64,000 bases of DNA from Prevotellaceae bacterium (GTDB taxonomy: Bacteria > Bacteroidota > Bacteroidia > Bacteroidales > Paludibacteraceae): contig JACJXK010000006.1 of NCBI GenBank assembly GCA_020636675.1, forward strand, positions 1 to 64,000. Direction: 5' to 3'. The position numbers and the translations under genes were made by a program. Within the stretch, counting starts at the first letter, position 1, and each line of letters begins with the position of its first letter. Of the stretch, positions 35,842 to 45,823 are shown in pieces. The notes beneath the pieces are model-generated. The model ran no database searches. It was not told where the DNA came from and saw nothing but the letters and a program-made list of their open reading frames with translations.

Positions 35842-36441
35842 GTGGGAAAATTCAGTGTTTACAACATTCCATTGAAAGACCTCTCCAAAGGGACTCACAA
35901 CTACGAGTTCAATTTGGACAACGTCTATTTCAAAAACATAGAAGGCGACGAGGTTCAGAAAGGGAATGTAAAGGCAATAGTAGAAGTCACAAGGACGTCT
36001 CAGTCTTTTGAAATAAATTTTGACATCAAAGGAGTAATTCAGATTCCGTGCGACAGATGTCTAGATGACATGGATCAGGAGATCGACACACAAAATCAAC
36101 TGACGGTCAAATTCGGAAGCGAATATGCAGAAGAGAGCGACAAGATAATTGTCGTACCAGAAGAAGAGGGAGAGATTAACCTCGCTTGGTTTCTCTATGA
36201 ATTCATCGCACTGAACATTCCTATCAGGCACGTACATCCTGCAGGCAAATGTACAAAAAGCATGGTTTCCAAGCTGAAAAAGCACTTGGCTCATGACAAA
36301 AACGAGGAAGAGGAATCTATCGACTTTTTAGACGATGAAGATTTGGACATCGAGGAAAGTGAGACAGGAGAGGAAGAGTCAAAAACAGATCCTCGTTGGG
36401 ACGGTTTAAAGAAATTAATAACAGAAGATAATAATAACTAA
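35842..36441 (+). CDS. YceD/DUF177 family protein
   Basis: 199 residues from a GTG start (35842), with the DUF177 core IPCDRCLDDMDQEIDTQ and a later Cys (AGKCTKSM) that may join the cysteines in metal binding, then an acidic tail ending DPRWDGLKKLITEDNNN. YceD is encoded before rpmF in most bacteria and has been linked to 23S rRNA accumulation. Here rpmF starts 17 bp downstream. TAATTTTG at 35809-35816 is a likely -7 box. Confidence 0.93.
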   Translation: MGKFSVYNIPLKDLSKGTHNYEFNLDNVYFKNIEGDEVQKGNVKAIVEVTRTSQSFEINFDIKGVIQIPCDRCLDDMDQEIDTQNQLTVKFGSEYAEESDKIIVVPEEEGEINLAWFLYEFIALNIPIRHVHPAGKCTKSMVSKLKKHLAHDKNEEEESIDFLDDEDLDIEESETGEEESKTDPRWDGLKKLITEDNNN

Positions 36442-36458
36442 TTAAATTATAGAACAAG

Positions 36459-36644
36459 ATGGCACATCCGAAGCACAGACAATCTAAGACTAGATCAGCC
36501 AAGAGAAGAACTCATTACAAGGCTGTAGCTCCTACATTGGCAGTATGTCCAAACTGTGGAGCTTTACATTTATACCACACAGTATGTGGAGAATGCGGTT
36601 ATTACCGTGGCATGGTAGCTATTGAAAAACCAGCTGCCGTTTAA
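36459..36644 (+). CDS. rpmF: 50S ribosomal protein L32
   Basis: 61 residues starting MAHPKHRQSKTRSAKRRTHY. The zinc ribbon is intact (CPNCGALHLYHTVCGECGYY), so this is the zinc-binding form. It is co-transcribed with the YceD gene and followed by a terminator. Confidence 0.97.
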   Translation: MAHPKHRQSKTRSAKRRTHYKAVAPTLAVCPNCGALHLYHTVCGECGYYRGMVAIEKPAAV

Positions 36645-36671
36645 TTATCGGTAAAATCAAGAAAATAGATA

Positions 36672-36702
36672 GCCTCCCGAATTCTTTCGGGAGGCATATT
36701 TT
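36672..36702 (+). terminator. rpmF terminator
   Basis: A perfect 10-bp GC-rich stem GCCTCCCGAA/TTCGGGAGGC (36672-36681 with 36686-36695, loop TTCT) is followed by ATATTTT. Confidence 0.78.
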
Positions 36703-37164
36703 CGTATATACACCACACCTACGTAATCACAAAAACATCTTGGCAAAGTCCAAAACATCTTGTGTGCACACTTTCCAAGCATTGCATTGAGACCGAAACA
36801 TTCCGCAGAAACAAACAAGTCATTTTTTTTGACGAATGCCTCGTATCGATTCCATACAAAAAATAAGGTGAAGATGGCAGCTCGCCTTACGGGGAATTCT
36901 GAGCCGGACGAACCGGCCTCAAGAACCGACGCAAGCATCGGTAATGCTCACATCACGAATGCACATGCCTTTTTCGGAACAACAAAGCCAATGGGAATTT
37001 CTCCCCGGGAACAAGATTCCACATACCTAGAAACAGCCGTGTGGCGTTTAATAAGCTCAACTTCGTCACCATCAGAAAAAAAACCAGCACACGATCCCTT
37101 TCCATAAAATCAGACCCAAATAATCATAATTGTTTCTTTTAATACATCTTATTTTATATTTTTG
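36703..37164. other. gene-free stretch with dispersed repeat
   Basis: About 460 bp between rpmF and the M20 gene. ORFs of about 90-115 codons exist on both strands but overlap each other and the repeat, and none shows a start context or domain. The segment 36880-36990 is GC-richer than its flanks. I support only the repeat at 36752-36805 and a possible -7 element at 37157-37164. Confidence 0.45.
36752..36805 (-). repeat. dispersed repeat, copy 2
   Basis: On the minus strand it reads CGGAATGTTTCGG through GCACACAAGATGTTTT and aligns with 24049-24098. The two copies lie 12.7 kb apart in unrelated contexts. Confidence 0.6.
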
Positions 37165-38379
37165 ATGAAAGAAAAAAAAACAACAGACATGATAAATAGA
37201 GACCGCATCTTTGATTTTGTCGATAAAGACTTACAAAACATACAAAACACATTCAAACACCTACATCAGCACCCAGAGCTGGCATTCAACGAGGTGGAAA
37301 CTTCCAAATATGTGCGACAAGAGCTGAAAAGCCTCAACATCCCGTTCAGGGAGGGATACGCCAAGACCGGAATCTTAGGCGTCTTAAAATGCAAGAATCC
37401 GAAAAACAGGATTATCGCCCTCCGTGCCGACATGGACGCATTGCCCGTCGAAGAAGAGGTAGATATTCCTTACCGGTCCAGAGAGAAGGGCGTGATGCAT
37501 GCCTGTGGCCACGACGCTCACACCTCCACACTATTGGGGGTAGCTAAAATATTGTCGTCTCTAAAGGATGAGATGGAAGGCACATTTCTTCTTGTCTTCC
37601 AACCAGCAGAGGAACGATATCCAGGAGGAGCCAGCACCATGCTCAAAGAAAACATTTTCGAGGGATACACTCCCAATGTAGTGTTAGGCCTACACGTAAT
37701 ACCCGACATTCCACTCGGAAAGATAGGTTTCCGTACCGGACTCATCACCGCAGCCACGGACGAGCTACACATCACCGTGCACGGACAAGGCGGACACGCC
37801 GCTTTGGTAAGAGACCACAACCCCGTCTTGGCTGCCGCCAACCTGCTGATGAAACTGCAAGCAATACCAGACAAACTAGCTCCTGTGAGAGGAGAAACGA
37901 TACTCGCCTTCGGTCGATTCATTGCCGACGGCATCATGAACGTAATCCCCGAACAGGTGAAACTAGACGGAACACTACGTACCCTGGACGAAGAATGGAG
38001 AGCAGATGCGCTGCAAATAGCGGCAAAGATGGCAAAAGAGGCCACTTCCGAATATGGTTGCAGCTGTGACTTCTGCATCAACCACGGATATCCAAGCGTC
38101 ATAAACGACGACAGCCTCAACACTCAGGCCGAAGACTACGCCAAAGAACTTTTGGGGGAAGAAAATGTCACCACATTCGACAAACGAATGACAGGCGAAG
38201 ATTTCGGATACTTTTCGCAAAGATACCCATCCCTCTTCTTCAGAGTCGGGATAGGGAGTAAGAAGTTCAACTGCGGAGGAATGCACGCACCAAACTTCGT
38301 CGTCGACCCCGACGCACTTCGTTACACAACAGCATCCATGGCATGGCTGGCCATTAATTTCATGAAAGAAGAGAAATAA
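37165..38379 (+). CDS. M20 family amidohydrolase (N-acyl-amino acid or hippurate hydrolase type)
   Basis: 404 residues. Family motifs: metal-binding ALRADMDALPVEEE, MHACGHDAHTSTLLG, LVFQPAEERYPGGAS and the late RMTGEDFGYFS, with a dimerisation domain in the middle (about 185-300). It should hydrolyse N-acylated or aminoacyl amides with a di-metal centre; the substrate cannot be told. TATTTTTG (37157-37164) directly before ATG 37165 looks like a -7 box, which would make a later ATG at 37189 (MINRDRIFDF) the real start. Confidence 0.9.
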   Translation: MKEKKTTDMINRDRIFDFVDKDLQNIQNTFKHLHQHPELAFNEVETSKYVRQELKSLNIPFREGYAKTGILGVLKCKNPKNRIIALRADMDALPVEEEVDIPYRSREKGVMHACGHDAHTSTLLGVAKILSSLKDEMEGTFLLVFQPAEERYPGGASTMLKENIFEGYTPNVVLGLHVIPDIPLGKIGFRTGLITAATDELHITVHGQGGHAALVRDHNPVLAAANLLMKLQAIPDKLAPVRGETILAFGRFIADGIMNVIPEQVKLDGTLRTLDEEWRADALQIAAKMAKEATSEYGCSCDFCINHGYPSVINDDSLNTQAEDYAKELLGEENVTTFDKRMTGEDFGYFSQRYPSLFFRVGIGSKKFNCGGMHAPNFVVDPDALRYTTASMAWLAINFMKEEK

Positions 38380-38397
38380 TCTCAAAAAAACATCAAA

Positions 38398-39021
38398 ATG
38401 ACAAGACTATACATAACCCGGCACGGACAGACATTTTGGAACAAAGAGAGAAGGATGCAGGGACAAAGCAACTCCGACCTCACCCCCTTGGGAGAAAAGC
38501 AAGCCGTCGCTTTAGGGAAAAGGATGAAAGATATAGAATTGGACGGAATCTACTCCAGTTCGGCACCGCGCGCGTTACAGACCGCACTGCTGATACGGGG
38601 CAACAGACCGCTCGACATCATACAAGAAGATGACCTCAGGGAGATGTACCTAGGCAGTTGGCAAGGCAGGTTAACCTCCGAAGTGGAGATGGAAGACCCA
38701 GAAATGACGGATAATTTTTGGCACCATCCGGAAAAATACATCCGCGATGACGCCGAATCCTATTTACAACTAAAAGAACGAGCGGGCAAGAAGATCGAAG
38801 AGATAGCAGCGGGCAACAAAAACAAAAGCATCCTCGTAGTGACTCACGGAGTGGTAATGAAAGCACTTCGCTCCTACTTTCAGAACCAACCCATCTCCGA
38901 AATTGCGAACTACCCCAAATCACCGATGTCCACATCCCTCAGTATTGTCGAGAAAAGAGACGGAGCATGGAATATCCTTCAATGGAACGACACTGCCCAC
39001 TATGAATTAATCGAGGAATAA
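38398..39021 (+). CDS. histidine phosphatase family protein
   Basis: 207 residues. The RHG motif is LYITRHGQTFWNKERRMQGQ, and the second catalytic His lies in ILVVTHGVVMKALRSYF. The acidic catalytic region DDLREMYLGSWQGR is also present. Members act on phosphosugars, phosphoserine or alpha-ribazole phosphate; the length fits the cobC/gpmB-like group, but no context decides between them. It lies 18 bp after the M20 gene, so they are probably co-transcribed. Confidence 0.9.
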   Translation: MTRLYITRHGQTFWNKERRMQGQSNSDLTPLGEKQAVALGKRMKDIELDGIYSSSAPRALQTALLIRGNRPLDIIQEDDLREMYLGSWQGRLTSEVEMEDPEMTDNFWHHPEKYIRDDAESYLQLKERAGKKIEEIAAGNKNKSILVVTHGVVMKALRSYFQNQPISEIANYPKSPMSTSLSIVEKRDGAWNILQWNDTAHYELIEE

Positions 39022-39058
39022 CGAGATACGTATACGAAACCAAGAACATTCATGAAAC

Positions 39059-39910
39059 TCACCACAATTCAGCATCCTGAAGAACGGTATTTTCTGTCTG
39101 TTTTAGGTTCCAGTCCTCATAACGGAAGGACGCCTCGACGACAGACTCCACCTCGTCCGGAAGATTGCAGAAGAAATCTATCCCAGTCAAAGCCTCAACA
39201 GCATCTATACTAACTGCATAATATTCGACCGAAGCCGACTCCGCACGGTTGGGCATGACAAACCCGACTCCTTCATCTCTGTTTTTTCTTTTACGGAGAA
39301 TAACTTTATAGAAAGCAGAAGGGACAACCACCCTATTCCGTCCTATGGTCCGTTCCGTGCTTTTAACAACAGGACCGCATACGATATAAATGCCAGATCC
39401 GCCCTGTTGCTTAGCCCAACCACGACACCTCCGCTCCAACCTTTCCCAACAACCGTTATTCAGATTTTTATCTTGCGGACAGATATTTGTAAAATAGAAG
39501 CTAGACTTCATCGCGCACGCGTCCCACTTCATATCGGCAGCCGGAGCCAGATGACCCCGACAGAAACCAGAACCCGAATAATCGGCAGATGTGGCACCTT
39601 TAGGAACTTCCGGATCCGGAAGAAAAGCATAATTACGACGTTTCTCCTCGCCTTGTGTCTCCTCTGCCGTCAGCTCATAAGCCACCCAATTTGCCAAAAG
39701 CCAACGGTCATTATAGGACAGGTTAAATCCACAATGGGAAACCAGACGTTCGTTGGCAGAACACCCCAACCGGGGCAACTCCATCAATGTAGTGTCAAAA
39801 GGTATCTTTTGAACCACAACAGATTCATTACGCATCCGCGGACTTCTACAAGAGAAGCAACAAACACAACAAACAAGGAACAACACACAGTACAAAATTC
39901 GACCTATCAT
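39059..39910 (-). CDS. DNA/RNA non-specific endonuclease, lipoprotein or secreted
   Basis: 283 residues with a signal peptide and possible lipobox (CVCCFSCRSPRMRN). The beta-beta-alpha-metal nuclease core has RGHLAPAADMKWDACAMKSS followed by FYFTNICPQDKNLNNGCWE, containing the catalytic His and the metal-binding Asn. The residue before RGH, usually Asp, is Cys here (SGFCRGH). It should degrade nucleic acids outside the cytoplasm, for nutrition or biofilm DNA. It is convergent with the phosphatase gene. Confidence 0.88.
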   Translation of the reverse strand: MIGRILYCVLFLVCCVCCFSCRSPRMRNESVVVQKIPFDTTLMELPRLGCSANERLVSHCGFNLSYNDRWLLANWVAYELTAEETQGEEKRRNYAFLPDPEVPKGATSADYSGSGFCRGHLAPAADMKWDACAMKSSFYFTNICPQDKNLNNGCWERLERRCRGWAKQQGGSGIYIVCGPVVKSTERTIGRNRVVVPSAFYKVILRKRKNRDEGVGFVMPNRAESASVEYYAVSIDAVEALTGIDFFCNLPDEVESVVEASFRYEDWNLKQTENTVLQDAELW

Positions 39911-40062
39911 ATCTCACATTATTTTAATAATCAGAAAAAAAACACCACAACTGCAGAAAACTAGAATTTAATTCCACATCTGCATATTTCACAAAAATAA
40001 AAAGATTCCAACACAACTTCACGAGTATGGTTAAGAGTTTTTCTTTTTAATATACAAAGGCC

Positions 40063-40093
40063 TTTGATCTTTTAAATAAAAATGATATTTTTG
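40063..40093 (+). promoter_or_regulatory. promoter of the first surface-protein module
   Basis: TTTG (40063-40066), a 19-bp spacer and TATTTTTG (40086-40093) match the consensus. A second -7-like TATATTTG follows directly (40094-40101). Predicted leader length is about 150 nt. Confidence 0.78.
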
Positions 40094-40249
40094 TATATTT
40101 GACTGCTTTTCCTACACTTATTTTAACAAGAAGAATGGATTCCGAACTGTTCAGTACGTTTTTCTTTGAAGTATAATAAAAGGGAAGGGCATGCTTCATC
40201 GTTAGTTCTGTTCTTTACATTTCACCCTCTTTTCAACAACACAAACGCA

Positions 40250-43200
40250 ATGACCAAACAGATAACATCTCTATTATTAGTAGCATTTTTCGTATGCACA
40301 TCCCATCTCCATGCTCAAAACGAAGACACACCAAATCTTAGTTTCGACAATGGAGACTTCAGCAACTGGACCCTTTATACTGGCGGTTACTACTATGACG
40401 ACAATGCGGGAATATACACCTACGATTGGGAAGAAACGAACACGACTCCCAATATCAAATTAATGAACAGCGTGGAGACTCCAGACCCTATCGTATCTTG
40501 CAGCAACATGAATACAGTACCAGAAGGAGCCTCTCTCGTAGCCAGGATAGGGATTCCTCTGGAGGCAGAGAATATGCCTCACTCCAACTATTGTGTGGAA
40601 AGAGCCGCCGCATACAAAGCCATGGCAGAAAGGATGACCTATACCTTTACTGTAACGGAAAAAACAACATTATTTTCTTACCGGTTCGCCACCGTCCTTC
40701 ACGTTCCGGAAGGAGAAAACGCAGGAGTGCATAAAGGCGGGCAATACCCCACCTTCTCCATTGCTGTCAATGTGGTAGACCCCAGTTCGGGAACGGAAGC
40801 CATCATGCCTTGTGGCACATACGAAGCAAAAGCAGACGATGCGAATTCAGGACTAACAAGGAACAGTAGCTCCTGCGCCTCTTCGGAAGCAGGAAATCAG
40901 GCAGGCGAATATGTCTATAGGAACTGGACCTCTGCCAGCTACGACCTCCGAAACCACATAGGGAAAACCGTCACCATAGATGTCCGTACGCACGACTGCC
41001 TGCTAGACCTTAGCGCCAGCGGATGCAGCAAAAACATTCCACACATAACAAACTGCGCCGGCGGACATGAGGCCTACGGTTATATATATGCACAAACGCG
41101 AAAATTGGAACTTATCTCCAAAAACTGCGGCGAGTCAGACCCTATCATAGAAGCTCCGAAGGGATTCTCCGCATACAGATGGTACCGATCGGACGGCAAA
41201 CCGATTACAGTTCCCGATTCAGAAGAGCCATGGATAGCCATTGTAGAGAGAGCGAGCATGAACGATGGCGTCACCTATTTCTGCGAAGTATCCAGTGACA
41301 TGACAGGATGCTCCGCCATCACACTATCCACAGATTTGGAATCAATCTCCATACACCCCAAGTTCTCCGAGACAGACTCTTGTAGCGGACTAATAAAGTT
41401 TCAAGAGCAGACCTCCATCACCGGAGACACCATCTCCTACTACAAATGGAGTTTCGGAGACGGGAAATTCTCCACGGAGAAAAATCCGAAACATTTCTAC
41501 GAAAATCCAGGCACTTACGATGTTACGCTAAAAATCATCTCCCATCTAGGATGTGAAGATTCCATCACCCAGCAAGTTATCGTCCCCTACTTTCCTAAAT
41601 TAAACATCGATGGAAAGACAAAACTATGTTACGGCGACGAGCTTGTACTCACCGTACTGGAAGCGGAGATAGGCAGCCAATTCGAGTGGAGCACCGGCAA
41701 CACAAACCAAACCCTGCGGGATACGGCAAAGACAAGTCAGAAATATACCGTCAAAGTAACAGACCCACACTCCTGCACTTACGAAACCAGCATCTACGTA
41801 TCCGTATATCCCGTTCCTGAAGTACTCGTGAAGGGAGACTCCACCGTCTGTCCCAACGACTCCGTGACACTAACCGCCTACAATGCGGTCAAATACCTTT
41901 GGAATACAGGCATCGATAGTAGTTCGATCACAGTACACCCTATTTCCTCATCCACCTACACGGTAACGGGCATCGCATCCAATGGATGCAAAAGTTCGAA
42001 GTCACACAAGGTAAGAGTGCTACCCACCCCAGAAATCAGCATCAAAGGACCTGACGAAATCTGCAAAGGAGACGCAGTTACCCTCACCGCAGAAGGAGGA
42101 GAAACATACAGATGGAGTTCCGAAAATTGGAGCAACGAATATGACGGCACGGACTTGTTCGTATCGCCTGACAGCAGCACACGCTATAATGTCACCGGCA
42201 TAGACAAAAACAAATGCGTTTCAATGGCAACCAAACTGGTCATTGTAAAAAGCAATCCGGAAGTAATGATAGAAGGAGACTCTATTGTATGCCAAGGCGC
42301 ACTCATGCGACTGAACGCCATCGGCGCCACCTCCTACAAATGGAGCGACAACACCGAAAAAAACTCGTTTTCAAAAGTCATGGACTATGACATAACCATA
42401 TCCGTAGAAGGAACTAGCAACGGATGCTCAAGCAAAGCCGAACGATTCGTCAAAATGAAACAGGCACCATCCGTTTGGGTGGACGGGATTACAGATATTT
42501 GTTTCAATGACAGCCTCCACCTAATAGCCAAGGGAGCTGAGAAATATAAATGGGACAACGGGCCAACCACCGCAGAGATGGACGCCCAACCAAAAATATC
42601 ATCCAAATATCAAGTGACAGGAACCGGCAGCAACGGATGCACAAGCTCCGTTCTGACAGAGGTAACCGTATTCAATCTACCCAAAATAAGCACCAGCGGC
42701 GATATGGCCGTATGCGAAAACACGCAGGCCAACCTCCATGCTAGCGGAGATGCGACCATTTACTATTGGGAAGGCAGCAACCTAGGTGCAGACTACTCTC
42801 CCATCGTTGCCAAAGACACTATCTTTCATGTAGAAGGAATAGACACCAACGGATGTAGCAACACGGCATCCATAAAGGTCAAAGCCATTCCTTATCCTAC
42901 CGTCAGCATAACAGGAGACTCTTCCGTATGCTACGGCACATTCCATAATCTGGTGGCAAAAGGCGCGGCCACCTACCTATGGGACAATGGTCCAAGCACC
43001 GCCTCCTTCGGCATAACTCCAACCGAAAGCATGACCTACAACGTAACAGGAACGTTGAATGGTTGCTCCTCCAACGCATCATTCTTCGTTGAGGTATTGC
43101 AACTTCCAACCATCTGGGCAGAAGGCACCACGGAGATATGCCACGGAGACTCCCTATACCTTGTAGCCAAAGGAGCCACCAAATACAACTGGGGCGAAGG

Positions 43201-44740
43201 CACATTCACGGACACCCTAAGGTCTCTGCCTTTCTCCACCACCACATACAGACTGACGGGAACAGACAACAACAACTGCTCCAACCAAATAGACGTTCCC
43301 ATCACTATACTCCAAAAACCAAATATAAGCATCAGCGGAGAGCAGATGGTATGCGTCAACACGCCTGCCAACCTCACAGCATCCGAAGGATGCGAACTAT
43401 ACGTATGGAACAACGGCAATTCAGGGATCAACATCCAACCCATCATCACAAAAAAAGACACATTCACGGTAATCGGAACAGACCAACACGGATGCAGGAA
43501 CAAGGCGTCCATCACGATAACACCAATAGACCCACCCGTGTTATCCGTACTAGGAGACACTATTGTATGCTTAGGCAAATCCGTAACGCTCGTCGGACAA
43601 GGAGCTTCCAGTTTCTTGTGGCCAGACGGCTCTACATCTGCAAGCTACACCATAACGCCGGAAGCCAACATGGCCTTCTTTATGGAGGGAACTGCACAGA
43701 AATGCACCTCCACCAAAGAGATACATATTTACATAAAGCTGCCACCTAACGTTTTGATATCCGGAGAGAAAAGTATATGTCCGGGAGAAAATTTCTCCAT
43801 CACGGCCACTGGAGCAAAAGAATACAAATGGAACACTGGAGACAAAACCGCATCCATATCCTATGCTCCACAGACAAACACGACCTACACGGTCATCGGC
43901 TACGACTCCATAGGATGCAGTTCTCAAAGCGACTACGAAGTGACAGTGTACAACCGTCCGAAAATAGAAATAAACATGAGTCAAAGAGCCGGATGCCAGA
44001 ACACCAAAGACACCGTACATTTGGAAGCTGCAGGAGGCATATTCTACACATGGAGCAGCATACCCTCTTGGCCCGAGCTAGCCGCCAATGTCAATTCCGA
44101 AAAGATGGAGATATACATCAACGAAGCCACACAGATACAAATAAAAGGCGTAGACATAAACGGATGCGTAGGATATGACCAAATTGAGGCGAAGACACTT
44201 CCTCATCAAGAGTTTGCGTTTCAGATCGAGCCTAACCTAATCGAGCCATCTAACCCTTCCGTCATCTTCAAGGGCAACCTGCCTGCCAATGCGGAATGGC
44301 ACTGGTCTCCAGAACTCGGACAAGACGAGATAACGGGCAAAAGCATCAAGTACAGCTACAACACAAACAACATCGGAGATTCCGTCACCGTCACTGTCAG
44401 AGCCATTGACTCGAACGGATGCGAATATGTCGGAGAAGATGTCGTTTATGTATGGAAGCCGTTTTGGGCTCCATCGGCCTTCACTCCCAATTCTGACGAG
44501 AAGAACGAAAAATTCCGTTTCTTCGGCGGAAAACATGTCGACGACTTTACTTTTATTATATATAACCGTCTGGGACAGATCGTATTTGAAGGGAAAAGCA
44601 TAGACGACGAATGGGACGGGACATACAAAAACGAGCCTTGCCCTATCGGCGTTTATGGTTGGGCAGTACAATACAGAAGCAGATATAAAGGCATCGACAA
44701 AAAAGGAGAAGAGAGAGGTTATTTTTCGATTTTAAAATGA
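40250..44740 (+). CDS. large secreted Ig/PKD-repeat protein with T9SS C-terminal domain
   Basis: 1496 residues from ATG 40250 (MTKQITSLLLVAFFVC...), chosen because it starts a normal signal peptide ending LHAQ. About 1-370 is a unique N-terminal region. A PKD domain follows (about 370-447, YYKWSFGDGKFSTEKNP), then about twelve diverged Ig-like units of about 75 residues (447-1320), each with a G(D/E)xxVC start and a Y-x-W core. The last 95 residues are a gliding-motility-type sorting domain (APSAFTPNSDEKNEKFRFFG, IIYNRLGQIVFEG). It should be exported by T9SS and displayed on the cell surface, possibly as an adhesin. The PorP/SprF-like gene starts 6 bp downstream. Confidence 0.9.
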   Translation: MTKQITSLLLVAFFVCTSHLHAQNEDTPNLSFDNGDFSNWTLYTGGYYYDDNAGIYTYDWEETNTTPNIKLMNSVETPDPIVSCSNMNTVPEGASLVARIGIPLEAENMPHSNYCVERAAAYKAMAERMTYTFTVTEKTTLFSYRFATVLHVPEGENAGVHKGGQYPTFSIAVNVVDPSSGTEAIMPCGTYEAKADDANSGLTRNSSSCASSEAGNQAGEYVYRNWTSASYDLRNHIGKTVTIDVRTHDCLLDLSASGCSKNIPHITNCAGGHEAYGYIYAQTRKLELISKNCGESDPIIEAPKGFSAYRWYRSDGKPITVPDSEEPWIAIVERASMNDGVTYFCEVSSDMTGCSAITLSTDLESISIHPKFSETDSCSGLIKFQEQTSITGDTISYYKWSFGDGKFSTEKNPKHFYENPGTYDVTLKIISHLGCEDSITQQVIVPYFPKLNIDGKTKLCYGDELVLTVLEAEIGSQFEWSTGNTNQTLRDTAKTSQKYTVKVTDPHSCTYETSIYVSVYPVPEVLVKGDSTVCPNDSVTLTAYNAVKYLWNTGIDSSSITVHPISSSTYTVTGIASNGCKSSKSHKVRVLPTPEISIKGPDEICKGDAVTLTAEGGETYRWSSENWSNEYDGTDLFVSPDSSTRYNVTGIDKNKCVSMATKLVIVKSNPEVMIEGDSIVCQGALMRLNAIGATSYKWSDNTEKNSFSKVMDYDITISVEGTSNGCSSKAERFVKMKQAPSVWVDGITDICFNDSLHLIAKGAEKYKWDNGPTTAEMDAQPKISSKYQVTGTGSNGCTSSVLTEVTVFNLPKISTSGDMAVCENTQANLHASGDATIYYWEGSNLGADYSPIVAKDTIFHVEGIDTNGCSNTASIKVKAIPYPTVSITGDSSVCYGTFHNLVAKGAATYLWDNGPSTASFGITPTESMTYNVTGTLNGCSSNASFFVEVLQLPTIWAEGTTEICHGDSLYLVAKGATKYNWGEGTFTDTLRSLPFSTTTYRLTGTDNNNCSNQIDVPITILQKPNISISGEQMVCVNTPANLTASEGCELYVWNNGNSGINIQPIITKKDTFTVIGTDQHGCRNKASITITPIDPPVLSVLGDTIVCLGKSVTLVGQGASSFLWPDGSTSASYTITPEANMAFFMEGTAQKCTSTKEIHIYIKLPPNVLISGEKSICPGENFSITATGAKEYKWNTGDKTASISYAPQTNTTYTVIGYDSIGCSSQSDYEVTVYNRPKIEINMSQRAGCQNTKDTVHLEAAGGIFYTWSSIPSWPELAANVNSEKMEIYINEATQIQIKGVDINGCVGYDQIEAKTLPHQEFAFQIEPNLIEPSNPSVIFKGNLPANAEWHWSPELGQDEITGKSIKYSYNTNNIGDSVTVTVRAIDSNGCEYVGEDVVYVWKPFWAPSAFTPNSDEKNEKFRFFGGKHVDDFTFIIYNRLGQIVFEGKSIDDEWDGTYKNEPCPIGVYGWAVQYRSRYKGIDKKGEERGYFSILK

Positions 44741-44746
44741 TGAGTC

Positions 44747-45727
44747 ATGATGAGGAAGTTATTTTTCGCAATATTAGGATTAATTGGAGCATTTGCCACA
44801 AGTGCCCAGGATTACACATTCTCGAACCACAACATCGTCCCGTTCAGCCTAAATCCATCATTGGTAGGTAACGCCAACGCCATCAGGCTAGGACTAAACT
44901 ACAGGAGACAATGGCCCACCCTGGGCAACTGCTACAATACGGTGAGAGTCTCCTACGACCAGAATTTTTATAAACGAATGTGCTCTCTCGGCGCATTCTA
45001 TACCCATGACAACATGGCAAATGGGGACATACGAACCAATGAATTCGGCCTTATCTATGGACATACGATGCGGATATCTGACGGATATTTCATCCGACTA
45101 GGCGTACAGGCATCTCTTTTCTACAATCAATACGGAAAAGACTTCGAATTTGGGGACCAATACGACTGGGGTACAGGAGCCATTCTGCCACACACATCGG
45201 AGAACATGACAGAAAACGGATCCACTTCATTTTTGGACTTCTCGGCGGGAGGTGCTTTCATCATCGAAAATTGCCTCACCTTAGGTGGCTCCGTCTACCA
45301 CATAGGAGAACCAGAAAATGGCATCTTCGAAAGCAAAGACAATATTCTATCCCGCCGTTTTGTAGGCCACGCCAACTACGTGCTCGACTTAGAATCAACC
45401 AACGGGTTATGGGGAAGACGCGAGATGTCGGACAAATATCTTTTCATAAACGCAGCCTACCAAAAGCAACACAACTTTGAGCTCGCCTATCTAGGAGCCG
45501 GCGTCATGCTATCGCCCATCATCGGCGGAGTTTCCATCAAAAGCGACATGGAGGCGGTCAATACAATCTCTTTCCTTCTCGGCGGGACATACAAGGGACT
45601 GCAAGCCTATTACGTCTACGATCTTTTTACTTCCAGCAAAAAAAATGGATCTTGGTCTCACGAAATCTCAATTATTTACATTATCCAGAAACACGAGAAA
45701 TATCCATGTCCGGTTGTCTATTGGTAA
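44747..45727 (+). CDS. PorP/SprF family outer-membrane protein
   Basis: 326 residues with a signal peptide (MMRKLFFAILGLIGAFATSA). It begins SNHNIVPFSLNPSLVGNANA, the N-terminal pattern of PorP/SprF proteins, and continues as amphipathic beta strands of an outer-membrane barrel. SprF-type proteins assist export or anchoring of the partner encoded next to them. Here the partner is the 1496-residue repeat protein, 6 bp upstream in the same transcript. Confidence 0.9.
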   Translation: MMRKLFFAILGLIGAFATSAQDYTFSNHNIVPFSLNPSLVGNANAIRLGLNYRRQWPTLGNCYNTVRVSYDQNFYKRMCSLGAFYTHDNMANGDIRTNEFGLIYGHTMRISDGYFIRLGVQASLFYNQYGKDFEFGDQYDWGTGAILPHTSENMTENGSTSFLDFSAGGAFIIENCLTLGGSVYHIGEPENGIFESKDNILSRRFVGHANYVLDLESTNGLWGRREMSDKYLFINAAYQKQHNFELAYLGAGVMLSPIIGGVSIKSDMEAVNTISFLLGGTYKGLQAYYVYDLFTSSKKNGSWSHEISIIYIIQKHEKYPCPVVYW

Positions 45728-45810
45728 AAAGCACCAATATACGCCTTCCCTTTTGCGATTTTTATGGGTGTATATTAATTTTTAATTGCTCATTTTTAAG
45801 GAAGTCGTCG

Positions 45811-45818
45811 TATCTTTG
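45811..45818 (+). promoter_or_regulatory. uvrA promoter -7 element; message probably leaderless
   Basis: TATCTTTG ends 5 bp before the uvrA ATG, so transcription would begin at or next to the start codon. A partial -33 (TTG, 45786-45788) is 22 bp upstream. Confidence 0.6.
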
Positions 45819-45823
45819 CAGAC

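Noticed and set aside
36760..37107. 115-codon plus-strand ORF between rpmF and the M20 gene
   Set aside because: It overlaps a dispersed repeat and an opposite ORF, shows no domain or coding bias, and its start lies inside the repeat.
45720..45738. Hairpin ATTGGT/ACCAAT after the first PorP gene
   Set aside because: The stem has only 6 bp, overlaps the stop codon, and no T-run follows.
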